From an uncultured bacterium (GTDB lineage Bacteria; Verrucomicrobiota; Lentisphaeria; Victivallales; UBA1829), in the NCBI GenBank assembly GCA_900549415.1, contig URNX01000011.1, forward strand, positions 22,855 through 86,854: DNA of 64,000 nt, written 5' to 3'. Made by a program: the position numbers and the translations under genes. This document shows positions 42,184 to 50,737 of the stretch, piece after piece. Within the stretch, counting starts at the first letter, position 1. Each line of letters begins with the position of its first letter. A model generated the notes under the pieces. It was given only the letters and a program-made list of their open reading frames with translations. It ran no database searches and was not told the DNA's origin.

Positions 42184-42811
42184 GTTTTTTCCCGTATTTG
42201 CAGATTTTGTTCAGGACGCATTGTGCGCACGCCGGGCGGTTCGCCTTGCAGATGCTGCGTCCGTGGACGATGACCAGATGCGAAAACTGGCTCCAGCGCT
42301 GCGGATCGAGATTTGCGCAAAGTTCGGATTCAATCTTCACAGGATCATCCGAATCGGCGATTCCGAGAAGATTTGTGATGCGTTTGACATGGGTGTCGAC
42401 CGGGAGTCCGGGAACACCGAAGGCGTCGCCGAGCACGACGTTGGCGGTTTTGCGTCCGACGCCGGGGAGAGAAGTGAGCTCCTCCATGGTATCCGGCACT
42501 TCGCCGCCGAAATCGGAGACGATGCGCTTGCATGCGCCGATGATGTTTGCTCCTTTTGCGCGGTAATAGCCGCAGCGGCGGATGATGGATTCGAGTTCCG
42601 CGGGATCCGCCTGCGCATAATCCTGCGCGGTGTGATACTTCGCGAAAAGATCAAGGGTCACGCGGTTCACCATCTTGTCGGTGCACTGTGCGGAGAGAAT
42701 CGTTGCGATGAGGAGCTGAAGGGGCGTTGCGTGTTCGAGCGCGCAGACCTGGGGGCCGTACTCTGCTTCGAGCAGGTCGTAGATGAGATTGATCTTTTCC
42801 CGTTTTTTCAT
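42173..42811 (-). CDS. nth: Endonuclease III
   Basis: A 212-residue DNA glycosylase/AP lyase for oxidised pyrimidines. The helix-hairpin-helix LPGVGRKTANVVL contains the catalytic Lys, VDTHVKR the catalytic Asp, and the C-terminal CX6CX2CX5C (Cys188, 195, 198, 204) holds the 4Fe-4S cluster. ILSAQCTDKMVNRVT is the family substrate loop. It overlaps the heptose kinase upstream by 4 bases. Nfo, its partner in the same repair path, is the last gene of this operon. Confidence 0.97.
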   Translation of the reverse strand: MKKREKINLIYDLLEAEYGPQVCALEHATPLQLLIATILSAQCTDKMVNRVTLDLFAKYHTAQDYAQADPAELESIIRRCGYYRAKGANIIGACKRIVSDFGGEVPDTMEELTSLPGVGRKTANVVLGDAFGVPGLPVDTHVKRITNLLGIADSDDPVKIESELCANLDPQRWSQFSHLVIVHGRSICKANRPACAQCVLNKICKYGKKHVA

Positions 42812-43830
42812 TTTCCCGCTTCATCCCTGCGGAAGACGCGGAGGAGTTCCTCCGGGGAGGTGATCGCGGTTCCGACTTTGCCGACGACGATTCCGGCGGC
42901 ATGGTTTGCGATTTCCGCTGCTTCGTGTTCATCGGCTCCGGCGGCGCGGCAGAGCGTGTAGATTGCAATGACGGTGTCGCCGGCTCCGGAAACGTCGAAG
43001 ACCTCTTTCGCCTTGGTGGGGATGGCGTGGAGCGGGGTGTTGTCGCGGAAGAGCGCCATGCCCTGCGCCCCGAGAGTGATGAGCAGAGAGTCGACGTTCC
43101 AGGCGCGGAGGATGCGTTCGGCGACGAGCTTGAGATTGTCGTCGTTTTCCACGGGCGACACGGCGTCGTAGCAGTAGAGCCCGGCGAGTCCGAAGGCTTC
43201 GGAGCGGTTCGGGGTCATGACCGAGAGTCCCTGAATCTCCATCGGATGTCCGGGGTGCGGATCGAGCGAAGTGATGACGCCGTTTTCGCGGGCAACATCG
43301 GCGAGCCGCTGGACGGTGTCGCGGTCGAGCAGCCCTTTGTTGTAATCTTCAAAGATGACGGCGTCGATTTTGTGTTCGCGGATGAGCTTTGCGAGCCGTG
43401 CTTCCATCTCCGCCGCGACTTCTTTCGAGACGGGGAAGACGTCTTCGAAATCGACTCGGACGATCTGCTGGTTTGCAGTCATGACGCGCATTTTTTCGGT
43501 TGTTCTGCGGCGGTCGGAGAGAATGTTGGATTCGTCGACATGGTTGTCGGCGAGGAGTTTGCGGAGTTCATCGCCGGGGGCGTCGTTTCCGACGACGCCG
43601 AACGCGACGGCTTTTGCGCCGAACGAGGTGATGTTGCGCATGACGTTTGCGGCGCCGCCGGGTCTGCGTTCGGTGCGTTTGACCTGCAGGACGGGGACGG
43701 GGGCTTCCTGGGACATGCGGTTGGCGGAGCCGATGAGATAGACGTCCACCATGAGATCGCCGAGAACGGCGATGGACATATTTTTTGCACGGTTCAGAAT
43801 TTCTTCAATTCGTTCGCAGGTGAGAGCCAT
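42808..43830 (-). CDS. rfaE1: D-glycero-beta-D-manno-heptose-7-phosphate kinase
   Basis: A 340-residue PfkB-fold kinase matching the N-terminal half of HldE. Segments: VLGDLMVDVYLIGSANRMSQEAPVPVLQV, RPGGAANVMRN and the catalytic DVSGAGDTVIAIYTL. It makes heptose 1,7-bisphosphate for ADP-heptose, an LPS core precursor. The cytidylyl/adenylyltransferase half of HldE is absent, so a separate HldC/RfaE2 is expected elsewhere. It is tightly coupled to nth. Confidence 0.92.
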   Translation of the reverse strand: MALTCERIEEILNRAKNMSIAVLGDLMVDVYLIGSANRMSQEAPVPVLQVKRTERRPGGAANVMRNITSFGAKAVAFGVVGNDAPGDELRKLLADNHVDESNILSDRRRTTEKMRVMTANQQIVRVDFEDVFPVSKEVAAEMEARLAKLIREHKIDAVIFEDYNKGLLDRDTVQRLADVARENGVITSLDPHPGHPMEIQGLSVMTPNRSEAFGLAGLYCYDAVSPVENDDNLKLVAERILRAWNVDSLLITLGAQGMALFRDNTPLHAIPTKAKEVFDVSGAGDTVIAIYTLCRAAGADEHEAAEIANHAAGIVVGKVGTAITSPEELLRVFRRDEAGK

Positions 43831-43846
43831 AATCGGAATCCGTAGT

Positions 43847-44347
43847 TTATTTCAGTTTTTGAGGGAGGAGTTTATCGAAGCGGCGCAGTTTCTCCTCCAG
43901 GTTTTTCTGAAGAAGCGTGGTGTTGAAAATTCTGCGTTTGACCAGGAATTTTTGCTTTTCCCAGTCGCTGACACGCGCGGCGGAGCGGTCGAGACTGGAT
44001 CTGATTTCCCTGATCTGATCCATGTTCAGGAGTTCCTGGTTGTTGCGGAGATAGATTGCCAGCACGTCGAGAGAGGAGAGCACCATGGAGATTTCCCCTT
44101 TGCGGAGGGAGTCGGGGTTGTCTCTCAGGAAATCCCCGCACTTCCGGCGGAGTTCATCGGCCTGGGCGGTAATGCGCTGGCGGTTGACGTGGAGAGCCAT
44201 GGCATCCTCCCGCCGCAGCTGCAGCGGGAGAATGAAAACCAGATAGAGTTCGAACAGAACGATTAGGGAGAACATCATGACCGCAATGACCGTGATGTAA
44301 TCCCGTTTCCGTCTGCATGAATATTTGCTTTTGAGATTGACGCGCAT
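43847..44347 (-). CDS. Unknown bitopic membrane protein with coiled coil
   Basis: A 166-residue protein: short basic N-terminus (KSKYSCRRKRDY), one membrane helix (about residues 18-41, VIAVMMFSLIVLFELYLVFILP), then a long charged helical region rich in Arg, Leu and Glu likely to form coiled coils in the periplasm. No family is recognised. It lies between the ROK kinase (28-base gap) and the heptose kinase (16-base gap) in the same operon. The topology recalls FtsB/FtsL-like or small scaffold proteins, but the length and sequence do not match, so I assign no function. Confidence 0.7.
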   Translation of the reverse strand: MRVNLKSKYSCRRKRDYITVIAVMMFSLIVLFELYLVFILPLQLRREDAMALHVNRQRITAQADELRRKCGDFLRDNPDSLRKGEISMVLSSLDVLAIYLRNNQELLNMDQIREIRSSLDRSAARVSDWEKQKFLVKRRIFNTTLLQKNLEEKLRRFDKLLPQKLK

Positions 44348-44375
44348 GATCGTTCCGTTCCTTTATCTGATATGA

Positions 44376-45377
44376 TTACCAGGGCAGCTGCCAGTCGCCG
44401 CGCTCGTACAGAAAGTTGAGCGCGATTGCGACGCCGGCGAGTTCGCCGCCGCTCTTGCCGGAGATTCCGGTGACGGAGAACTTGCAGGTGTCGATGTTCT
44501 GCTGCCATGCGTAAGCCGGCAGTTTCGCCATCAGCGGATCCATGAACAGCGGGCCCATGCTCTTGACAATGGTTCCGAGCACGATCATTTCCGGGTTGAA
44601 GACGTTGATGAGAGCGCCCATAGCCTGAGCATTGCGCTCCATCACGCGGTCCCAGAATTCCAGCGCGAACGGATCGTTGGCGCGGATGGCTTTTTCCAGG
44701 CAGATCGCGTCGATCTTGCTGTAGTCGCCGCCCGCGAGCTGAACGATCATGCTGTCCGGCTTGTCTGCGAGTTCACGGCGGAGATTGTTTGCCATGGCGA
44801 CGCCGCCGCAGTAGGCTTCGTAGCAGCCGACAAGACCGCAGTTGCATTTGAGACCTTTGCTGTCGATGCTCATGTGACCGACTTCACCGGCGAGGTTGTG
44901 TCTTCCGCGGAGGAGTTTTCCTCCGGCGATGATGCCACCGCCGATACCGGTGGACATGGTGAGGTAGATCATGTCCTGCGTGCCTTTTCCGGCCCCGAAG
45001 AACCACTCGGCGAGTCCGGCGCCGTTGGCGTCGTTGTCGAAGAAGGCTTCCGTTTCAAACGCCTTGCCGAGATAGTCGCGGATGGGAACGTCGATCCAGC
45101 CATTGAGGTTGCAGGGATTGCAGATGAGACCTTTGTCGAAATCCATCGGGGAGGGCGAGCTGATGCCGACCGCGCGGAGATCCTTCTTGGCAAGTCCGGC
45201 TTCCGCGAGGAGGCGTTCGCCTTCCGCGACGACGAGGGGGAGAGCCTCATCCGGCTTTTTCATTTTGTTGCTGACGCGTCCGGATGCGAGGACCGTTCCG
45301 TCGCTCATCGCGAGACAGATTGCAATTTTCGTTCCGCCAATATCGAAGCCGAGAACGGGGAATTTTTCCGTAGACAT
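44376..45377 (-). CDS. ROK-family sugar kinase (glucokinase-like)
   Basis: A 333-residue ASKHA-fold kinase. LGFDIGGTKIAICLAM is the phosphate loop, and CNCGLVGCYEAYCGG contains the ROK zinc-site cysteines. No N-terminal helix-turn-helix is present, so it is a kinase and not a NagC-type repressor. Glucose, N-acetylglucosamine or N-acetylmannosamine are the usual substrates. The ATG at 45375-45377 follows AAAAGGAGC. Likely first gene of a nine-gene operon ending with nfo, controlled by a promoter overlapped by TGCA-rich dyads. Confidence 0.88.
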   Translation of the reverse strand: MSTEKFPVLGFDIGGTKIAICLAMSDGTVLASGRVSNKMKKPDEALPLVVAEGERLLAEAGLAKKDLRAVGISSPSPMDFDKGLICNPCNLNGWIDVPIRDYLGKAFETEAFFDNDANGAGLAEWFFGAGKGTQDMIYLTMSTGIGGGIIAGGKLLRGRHNLAGEVGHMSIDSKGLKCNCGLVGCYEAYCGGVAMANNLRRELADKPDSMIVQLAGGDYSKIDAICLEKAIRANDPFALEFWDRVMERNAQAMGALINVFNPEMIVLGTIVKSMGPLFMDPLMAKLPAYAWQQNIDTCKFSVTGISGKSGGELAGVAIALNFLYERGDWQLPW

Positions 45378-45411
45378 GGTGCTGATGCTCCTTTTCTTTA
45401 AAGTTTTAGAC

Positions 45412-45463
45412 AATATATGCCGTTTTTTTTCAATATGCAAGTTGCAATCAATGCAAAGTGCAT
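45412..45463 (-). promoter_or_regulatory. ROK operon promoter with overlapping TGCA palindromes
   Basis: On the minus strand TTGCAT (45440-45435), 17 bases, TATATT (45417-45412). Just upstream two overlapping dyads, TTGCA-ATCAA-TGCAA (45442-45456) and ATGCA-AAG-TGCAT (45451-45463), form a probable operator between the ROK operon and the divergent exbB operon. Confidence 0.55.
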
Positions 45464-45517
45464 TAAATTAGCACAGTATTTGAAATTTTAAACCCGCAAA
45501 ATGGAGATTTTTGCCGA

Positions 45518-46741
45518 ATGAACCTGTTTTTTTCCGCTTTTGCCCTTCCGCCGGTCGCCGATGGATCCCTCACGTATGCATTCCTTCACTCCGATCTCAT
45601 GGGTCAGGGGATCGTTATCGGGCTGACCCTGCTGTCGATTGTCACCTGGACTCTGATGCTGGAGAAGGGCATCGGACTCAAGCGCGCTTACAAGGGGTCC
45701 AGAAGTTTCCTGGAGGAATTCCGCCGCAAAAAAAACGTGATGTCGCTGCGCTCCCGCGCGGAGGATGACCCTTCGCCGGCCGCCCGTGTCTACGAAAGCG
45801 GATTCGCCCGCCTGGCTCAGTTCAACGGCGATGAAACGGGGATGAACATCACGCATTCTCGTCCGCTAACCCCGGTCGAAATTGATGTCGTCCGTTCCAC
45901 GATGGAGGAAACCGTTGCCGACCAGATCGTAAAACTGGAGGACAAGGTTATCGTCCTGATGACGGCGGTCAGCATCAGCCCGTTCATGGGACTGTTCGGC
46001 ACGGTGTGGGGCATCATGCTCGCGTTCACTGAAATGGCGATGGCGGGCAAGCCGGATATCCAGACTCTCGCCCCGGGCGTTTCGGGCGCTCTGCTTACAA
46101 CCGTGCTCGGTCTGCTCGTTGCAATTCCCTCGCTCATCGGGTACAACTGGATCACATTCTACATTAAACAGGTGACCGTGTACATGGACAACCAGGTTGA
46201 GGAGTTCACGAACAAACTGAAACTCGTTGCAGTGGAAGCCGAAGCCCGCAAACAGGAGGAGAAGGAAAAAGAGACGGAGAGAGTGAAGCCGGAAGTCAAG
46301 CCGGAACCTGCTCCGGAGGAGATTCCGCCGGAGTCTCCGGTCTACCGCCATGCCCAGCCGGAAGTTCCTCCCGTTCAGATTGTCTATCAGACTTCGCCTC
46401 CGCCGCAGCCCGCGCCGCGTCCGGCTGTAATTTACGCTCAGCCTCAACCCGCACCCCAGCCGGAACCGCAGCCCGCGCCGCAACCGGTTTATGCTCAGCC
46501 CGAGCCGCAGCCCGTTCCGGTACAGCCGGTCTATACTCCGCCTGCACCCCAGCCGGAGCCGCAACCCGCTCCGCAACAGGTCTATGTCCAGCCGGAACCT
46601 CAGGCTGCACCGCAGCCGGTTCCTCCTCCGCAGGCGTATGTTCCCCCTCCGCGCAGGCCTTACACTCCGCCGGTTCAGAACGGATACGCTCCGCAGTACC
46701 AGCGTCCCCCGATGCCCGGATACGGAGATGAGGAGGACTGA
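45518..46741 (+). CDS. TolQ/ExbB proton channel with Pro/Gln-rich extension
   Basis: A 407-residue inner-membrane protein. The MotA/TolQ/ExbB core (residues about 20-245) has three membrane segments; MTAVSISPFMGLFGTVWGIMLAF and PGVSGALLTTVLGLLVAIPSLIGYN are the family hallmark. With ExbD it would form a proton-driven motor. Family members are normally about 230-250 residues, but here a 157-residue tail follows (about 250-407) made of Pro, Gln, Glu, Ala and Tyr, with a duplicated 31-residue unit. In the usual topology the tail is cytoplasmic. First gene of the ExbB-ExbD-TonB/TolA-SBP operon. Confidence 0.88.
   Translation: MNLFFSAFALPPVADGSLTYAFLHSDLMGQGIVIGLTLLSIVTWTLMLEKGIGLKRAYKGSRSFLEEFRRKKNVMSLRSRAEDDPSPAARVYESGFARLAQFNGDETGMNITHSRPLTPVEIDVVRSTMEETVADQIVKLEDKVIVLMTAVSISPFMGLFGTVWGIMLAFTEMAMAGKPDIQTLAPGVSGALLTTVLGLLVAIPSLIGYNWITFYIKQVTVYMDNQVEEFTNKLKLVAVEAEARKQEEKEKETERVKPEVKPEPAPEEIPPESPVYRHAQPEVPPVQIVYQTSPPPQPAPRPAVIYAQPQPAPQPEPQPAPQPVYAQPEPQPVPVQPVYTPPAPQPEPQPAPQQVYVQPEPQAAPQPVPPPQAYVPPPRRPYTPPVQNGYAPQYQRPPMPGYGDEED
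46448..46633 (+). repeat. In-frame tandem 93-base repeat in the exbB tail
   Basis: Two 93-base units (46448-46540 and 46541-46633) each encode PAPQPEPQPAPQ followed by (P/Q)VY(A/V)QPEPQ. The first 36 bases of the units differ at only a few positions, so the tail probably grew by tandem duplication. Confidence 0.65.
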
Positions 46742-46743
46742 GC

Positions 46744-47148
46744 ATGGCACGGCATCGTTTCAGCAATCCGCCGTTCGACCAGATCAACGTCACTCCGCTG
46801 ATCGACACGCTGTTTTTCCTGCTGATCATCTTCATGATCACCGCTCCTCTGCTCGAATACAGCATGGACGTTACGCCGCCGAGCTACAAGGCGGCGGACA
46901 TCAAACCTGACGACAATTCCAAAATCGTCAACGTCCGCAAGGACGGCGTGATTATGTTCGAAGGGGCAAAGATGGAGCTCTCCGAGCTCGTGCAGCGTCT
47001 CACCGCTCTGCGTGACAGCGGACGCAAGTACAACTTCTTTCTCCGCGCTGACGCCGATCTGCGTTACGGGACAGTCATTGATGTGCTCCGCAACATCAAA
47101 AACGCGGGATTCAGCGATCTTTCTCTGATAACTTCCGCGGAGGAGTGA
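46744..47148 (+). CDS. ExbD/TolR biopolymer transport protein
   Basis: A 134-residue protein with one membrane helix (about residues 18-38). NPPFDQINVTPLIDTLFFLLIIFMITAPL holds the conserved membrane Asp (in PLIDT) that carries protons. The periplasmic domain has the RADADLRYGTVIDVLRNIKNAGF stretch of ExbD/TolR. Its start is 2 bases after exbB, so the pair is made together. Whether the set serves TolA or TonB functions cannot be told from this subunit. Confidence 0.92.
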   Translation: MARHRFSNPPFDQINVTPLIDTLFFLLIIFMITAPLLEYSMDVTPPSYKAADIKPDDNSKIVNVRKDGVIMFEGAKMELSELVQRLTALRDSGRKYNFFLRADADLRYGTVIDVLRNIKNAGFSDLSLITSAEE

Positions 47149-47155
47149 GGCTGTT

Positions 47156-48160
47156 ATGCTCGGACTCTCCAGACCCATGCAGCTTTATCCCGACCTTCAG
47201 CGGGACTTCATCGGAAAGGGACTCAAGCGGTTCCTCTTCTGGATGATTCTTATTGTGCATGTGATATTTTTCATTCTGCCTTCGCTCTGGTATCTGTTCG
47301 GCGAGTGGCTCAAGCCGGAGGAGAAAGTGATTTCCGTCGCGCTTGTTGATTTTCCGACGGATGACCCGAACGCGGGCGGCGGCGGACCGGGCGCATCGAC
47401 TCCGAATTTGGAAAAGGATAAACCCGGAGTATCCGATTCCCAGCCGGAACTGCCCGATCTGAAGCCAGTCAAAGGTCTTCCGGATGTGCCGGACGTTCCG
47501 GATATTCCGACGGTTCCGAAAGTTCCCGATGTGAGCTTTCCCGTTCCCAGACCGCCCAGGCCGAAGCCGCAGCCGAAAAAAAACGTCCCGAAAACAGAAC
47601 CGAAGAAAACCGTTCCGAAAAAGACGGAAAAGAAATCGGCAAAAGAACCGAAGAAGCCAAGCGTGGAAGAGCAAATCCGGGCGCAGCGCGAAGCCAACCG
47701 TAAAAACAATCCGCCCCGCAAAGGCGTTCAGAACGGCGGAACGAAAGCCGGCGGCAGTTCGCGCGCCGGAGCGTATAAGGACCTTGCCAATGAGCTGCGC
47801 AGCATGCAGGGCTCGGGCGGCGGCACGGGCGGCGGAATCGGAACCGGACGCGGTCGTTCACGCGGTTCCGGAACAGGCGGATTCTATGACCCGACTCTCT
47901 CCGAACTGCTCAGGGCGATTGACCGCTACTGGGTCGATCCGCAGGTTTCCAGCAACTCTGCTCCCGATGCGGTGATCATCAAGCTGCGCGTCGACGGTCG
48001 CGGCGGAATTACCGTGCTCGGCGCGGAGACCACCCGCAATCCCGCGATCGACTCCGCCGTTTCAAATGTCCTGAAGCGGCTCCAGACGATCCGCGTTACC
48101 CCGCCCGAAAACCGCATTGCAAAAAATTATGAGATACGTTTGCGTATCAGAGAGGAATGA
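47156..48160 (+). CDS. TolA/TonB-like energy transducer
   Basis: A 334-residue bitopic protein: N-terminal membrane helix (about residues 26-50), a Pro/Lys-rich spacer (about 90-180 with PKTEPKKTVPKK-type sequence), a Gly/Arg-rich hinge (about 220-243) and a C-terminal TonB/TolA-type domain (about 245-334) including LLRAIDRYWVDP and VDGRGGITVLGAETTRNP. The RYWxxP opening is more TolA-like than TonB-like. A second ATG 21 bases in is possible. It follows exbD by 7 bases. Confidence 0.85.
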   Translation: MLGLSRPMQLYPDLQRDFIGKGLKRFLFWMILIVHVIFFILPSLWYLFGEWLKPEEKVISVALVDFPTDDPNAGGGGPGASTPNLEKDKPGVSDSQPELPDLKPVKGLPDVPDVPDIPTVPKVPDVSFPVPRPPRPKPQPKKNVPKTEPKKTVPKKTEKKSAKEPKKPSVEEQIRAQREANRKNNPPRKGVQNGGTKAGGSSRAGAYKDLANELRSMQGSGGGTGGGIGTGRGRSRGSGTGGFYDPTLSELLRAIDRYWVDPQVSSNSAPDAVIIKLRVDGRGGITVLGAETTRNPAIDSAVSNVLKRLQTIRVTPPENRIAKNYEIRLRIREE

Positions 48161-48163
48161 CTG

Positions 48164-50008
48164 ATGAACAACCGCCGCACCACGGAGATCCTGCTTGCAT
48201 TCTGCCTGATTGTCGTTGCCGCGACCGGGTATATCCTTGTCACCGCACTCGACCGGCTTCGCTTTGAACTCGAAAGTCTTCATACCACTGTCCGCGCGCT
48301 GAATGAAAAAGTCTCTTCCTCCCCGCTCCGCGCGGCCGCTCCCGTCACACAGGAAAAGAGGAATGCGGATGTTCCGATGGCGAACGCGCAGTTCTTTGAT
48401 CCGGACGCCGTTTCCGGCGACCGCTTCATCACCTCGATTGCGGCGGATACGAAGAACATGAATTATCTGATCAACAACGACGCCACGCTCGGCAATGCGC
48501 TGATGCCGCGTGTCATGGATTCGCTCGGCGTTCGCGCCTACGACGACCTCAACAAGTTTCTTCCGCAGATGGCGGAGTCGTGGAGTGTCTCTCCGGACGG
48601 GCTCCGCATCCGCGTCAAACTTCGCGAGGGGATTCTGTGGCATGACTTCACCGACCCCGTCACGAAAAAGGTGTGGAAGGATGTTCCCGTCACTTCAGAA
48701 GATTTCAAATTCTATGTGGACGTCGTCAAGAACCCGAAAGTCGACGCCGCGCCGATGCGCACCTACCTGTCCGATCTCGACAGCGTCCGCGTCATCAACG
48801 ACCGCGAGTTCGAGGTGCTCTGGAAGAAACGCTATTTTCTTTCTCTTGACATGACCCTTTCGCTCTCTCCGCTTCCGCGTCATCTTTACCATGCCTATGA
48901 AGGTCCGTTCGATCCGGAGCGGTTCAACAACGACAATGAGCGCAACCGCATTCTTGTCGGCTGCGGTCCCTACCGTTTCATCAAGTGGGACAAAGGACAC
49001 CGCATTCTCATGACGCGCTGGGAGAAGTACTACGGCGCGCGCTACGGCACGATGCCGCCGGTCAAAGAGCTTGCTTTCGATGTGATCCAGCATCCGAACA
49101 CGCGTCTTCAGGCTCTGCTTTCGAAGGATCTGGACGCCGCGCCGCTTACGCCCGACCAGTGGATTCACCGCACGAATTCGCGCGAGTTCGGACCGGACGG
49201 TTTTCTGCGCAAGTTCAAAACATCGCAGCTGGTCTACAACTACCTCGGATTCAATCTTTCCAATCCGCTGTTCCGCGATGCGAAAACGCGTGTCGCCTTG
49301 AGCCATCTGGTCGACCGTGACCGTATTGTGAAGGATATTTATTACGGACTTGCGGTTCCGGTTTCGGGGCCGTTCTTCCCGGAAGGTCCGGCGTATGACA
49401 AGTCGGTCAAGCCGTATTCGTATTCCCCGGAGCTCGCGAAGAAACTTCTTGCCGAAGCCGGCTGGCGCGATGAGGACGGAGACGGCATTCTGGAGCGCGG
49501 CGGACAGAAGTTCAAGTTTACTCTGATGTATCCGAACGCCAACGAAACCTACAAGCGGATGCTTCCGATCATCAAGGAGGCAATGGCGAAGGCTGGAGTT
49601 CAGATGGAACTGCTCGGACTGGAATGGTCGGTCTGCGTCCAGCGTCTGGAAAAGAAAAGTTTTGACATGTGCGCGCTCGGCTGGAGCGGCGGGCTGAACC
49701 CCGATCCGTTCCAGCTGTGGCATTCGAGCCAGGCGGATATCGAGGGTTCGAGCAATCATATCCGGTTCAAGAACGCGGAAGCGGATCGTCTGATCGAGTC
49801 GATCCGCGTGACGTTCGATGCATCGGAACGGCAGAAGCTGTATCACCGCTTCCACCGTCTTGTACACGAGGAACAGCCTTACATTTTCCTGTTTGCCCCC
49901 GCCGATCTGAATGCGCTGAACAGCCGTTACCGCAATGTCCGCGAGTTTCCGCTCGGCATCGTCGACACGATTCTGTGGACTCCGAAAGCGCAGCAGCTTT
50001 CCCTGTGA
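48164..50008 (+). CDS. Membrane-anchored family 5 (oligopeptide) substrate-binding protein
   Basis: A 614-residue protein with an N-terminal membrane helix (about residues 9-30) and a short coiled coil, then an SBP_bac_5 domain (about 100-600): ESWSVSPDGLRIRVKLREGILWHD, CGPYRFIKW, NLSNPLFRDAKTRVALSHLVDRD and AEAGWRDEDGDG are typical. The helix has no signal-peptidase I or II site, so the protein should remain anchored facing the periplasm. It starts 3 bases after the TonB/TolA-like gene, as the last cistron. No permease or ATPase gene follows; an opposite-strand gene converges 3 bases on. Confidence 0.88.
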   Translation: MNNRRTTEILLAFCLIVVAATGYILVTALDRLRFELESLHTTVRALNEKVSSSPLRAAAPVTQEKRNADVPMANAQFFDPDAVSGDRFITSIAADTKNMNYLINNDATLGNALMPRVMDSLGVRAYDDLNKFLPQMAESWSVSPDGLRIRVKLREGILWHDFTDPVTKKVWKDVPVTSEDFKFYVDVVKNPKVDAAPMRTYLSDLDSVRVINDREFEVLWKKRYFLSLDMTLSLSPLPRHLYHAYEGPFDPERFNNDNERNRILVGCGPYRFIKWDKGHRILMTRWEKYYGARYGTMPPVKELAFDVIQHPNTRLQALLSKDLDAAPLTPDQWIHRTNSREFGPDGFLRKFKTSQLVYNYLGFNLSNPLFRDAKTRVALSHLVDRDRIVKDIYYGLAVPVSGPFFPEGPAYDKSVKPYSYSPELAKKLLAEAGWRDEDGDGILERGGQKFKFTLMYPNANETYKRMLPIIKEAMAKAGVQMELLGLEWSVCVQRLEKKSFDMCALGWSGGLNPDPFQLWHSSQADIEGSSNHIRFKNAEADRLIESIRVTFDASERQKLYHRFHRLVHEEQPYIFLFAPADLNALNSRYRNVREFPLGIVDTILWTPKAQQLSL

Positions 50009-50011
50009 GAT

Positions 50012-50728
50012 TTACACGAACTGCGTGCCGCCGTTGATGTTCAGGATTTCTCCGGTGACATAATCGTTTTCGAGCAGGAAACGGACGGCGTTGGAGATTT
50101 CGCGCGCGGTTCCGGCACGGGCGAGGGGGATTGACTTGCGCAGGGCTTCCTGTTCCTGCGGAGTCAACCGCTCCTGAATCTCTTTCGATTCAATCATGCC
50201 GGGCGCGACCGCGTTCACGGTGATTCCCGGTGCAAGCTGTTTCGCCAGACTGCGCGTCAGCGTGTGAAGCGCGGCCTTGCTCATCGCATACTCCAGCATC
50301 CGCCGGTTTGCGGCGCGGTACGCCCAGACCGATGAGATGTTCACGATTTTTCCGCCGCGTCCTTTCATCTTTTCCGCCGCGGCGAAGGAACAGAGATAAG
50401 GACCTTTGAGATTCACTCCGAAGACCCGGTCGAACCACGCGGTGTCCCCCATCTCCGCCGGACGCTTATAGGGATCGACGCGGGCGTTGTTGATGAGCAC
50501 GTCGAGCGTCTCAATCTGCTCAAAGGCGGAGTGGACGGCGCCGGAGTCGGATATGTCGAAGACGAGGGCGCGTCCGCCGATTTCCTTTGCGATCGTTTCC
50601 GCGCGCGCCGCGCTGCGGGCGCAGTTGACTATGACATGCATTCCCGCTTCCGCAAGTTCGCGGCAGAGCTGTTCGCCGAGCCCCTGCGAGCCTCCAGTGA
50701 CGAGCGCCGTTTTTCCGTTGAGTTCCAT
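50012..50728 (-). CDS. SDR-family oxidoreductase
   Basis: A 238-residue classical short-chain dehydrogenase. TGGSQGLG (11-18) binds NAD(P), Ser132/133 with Tyr147 and Lys151 (YAMSK) form the active site, and the NNAG motif reads NNAR. It is the third gene of a sugar-acid cluster (10 bases after the dgoD-like gene), so it may oxidise an aldose or reduce a keto-acid in that path. FabG-like activity is less likely because a dedicated fabG lies at 54471. The substrate is inferred from context only. Confidence 0.85.
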   Translation of the reverse strand: MELNGKTALVTGGSQGLGEQLCRELAEAGMHVIVNCARSAARAETIAKEIGGRALVFDISDSGAVHSAFEQIETLDVLINNARVDPYKRPAEMGDTAWFDRVFGVNLKGPYLCSFAAAEKMKGRGGKIVNISSVWAYRAANRRMLEYAMSKAALHTLTRSLAKQLAPGITVNAVAPGMIESKEIQERLTPQEQEALRKSIPLARAGTAREISNAVRFLLENDYVTGEILNINGGTQFV

Positions 50729-50737
50729 GGGGGCGCC

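Noticed and set aside
46448..46633. Tandem repeat as a CRISPR-like or mobile element
   Set aside because: The repeat is in frame, encodes a Pro/Gln tail and has only two contiguous 93-base units without spacers.
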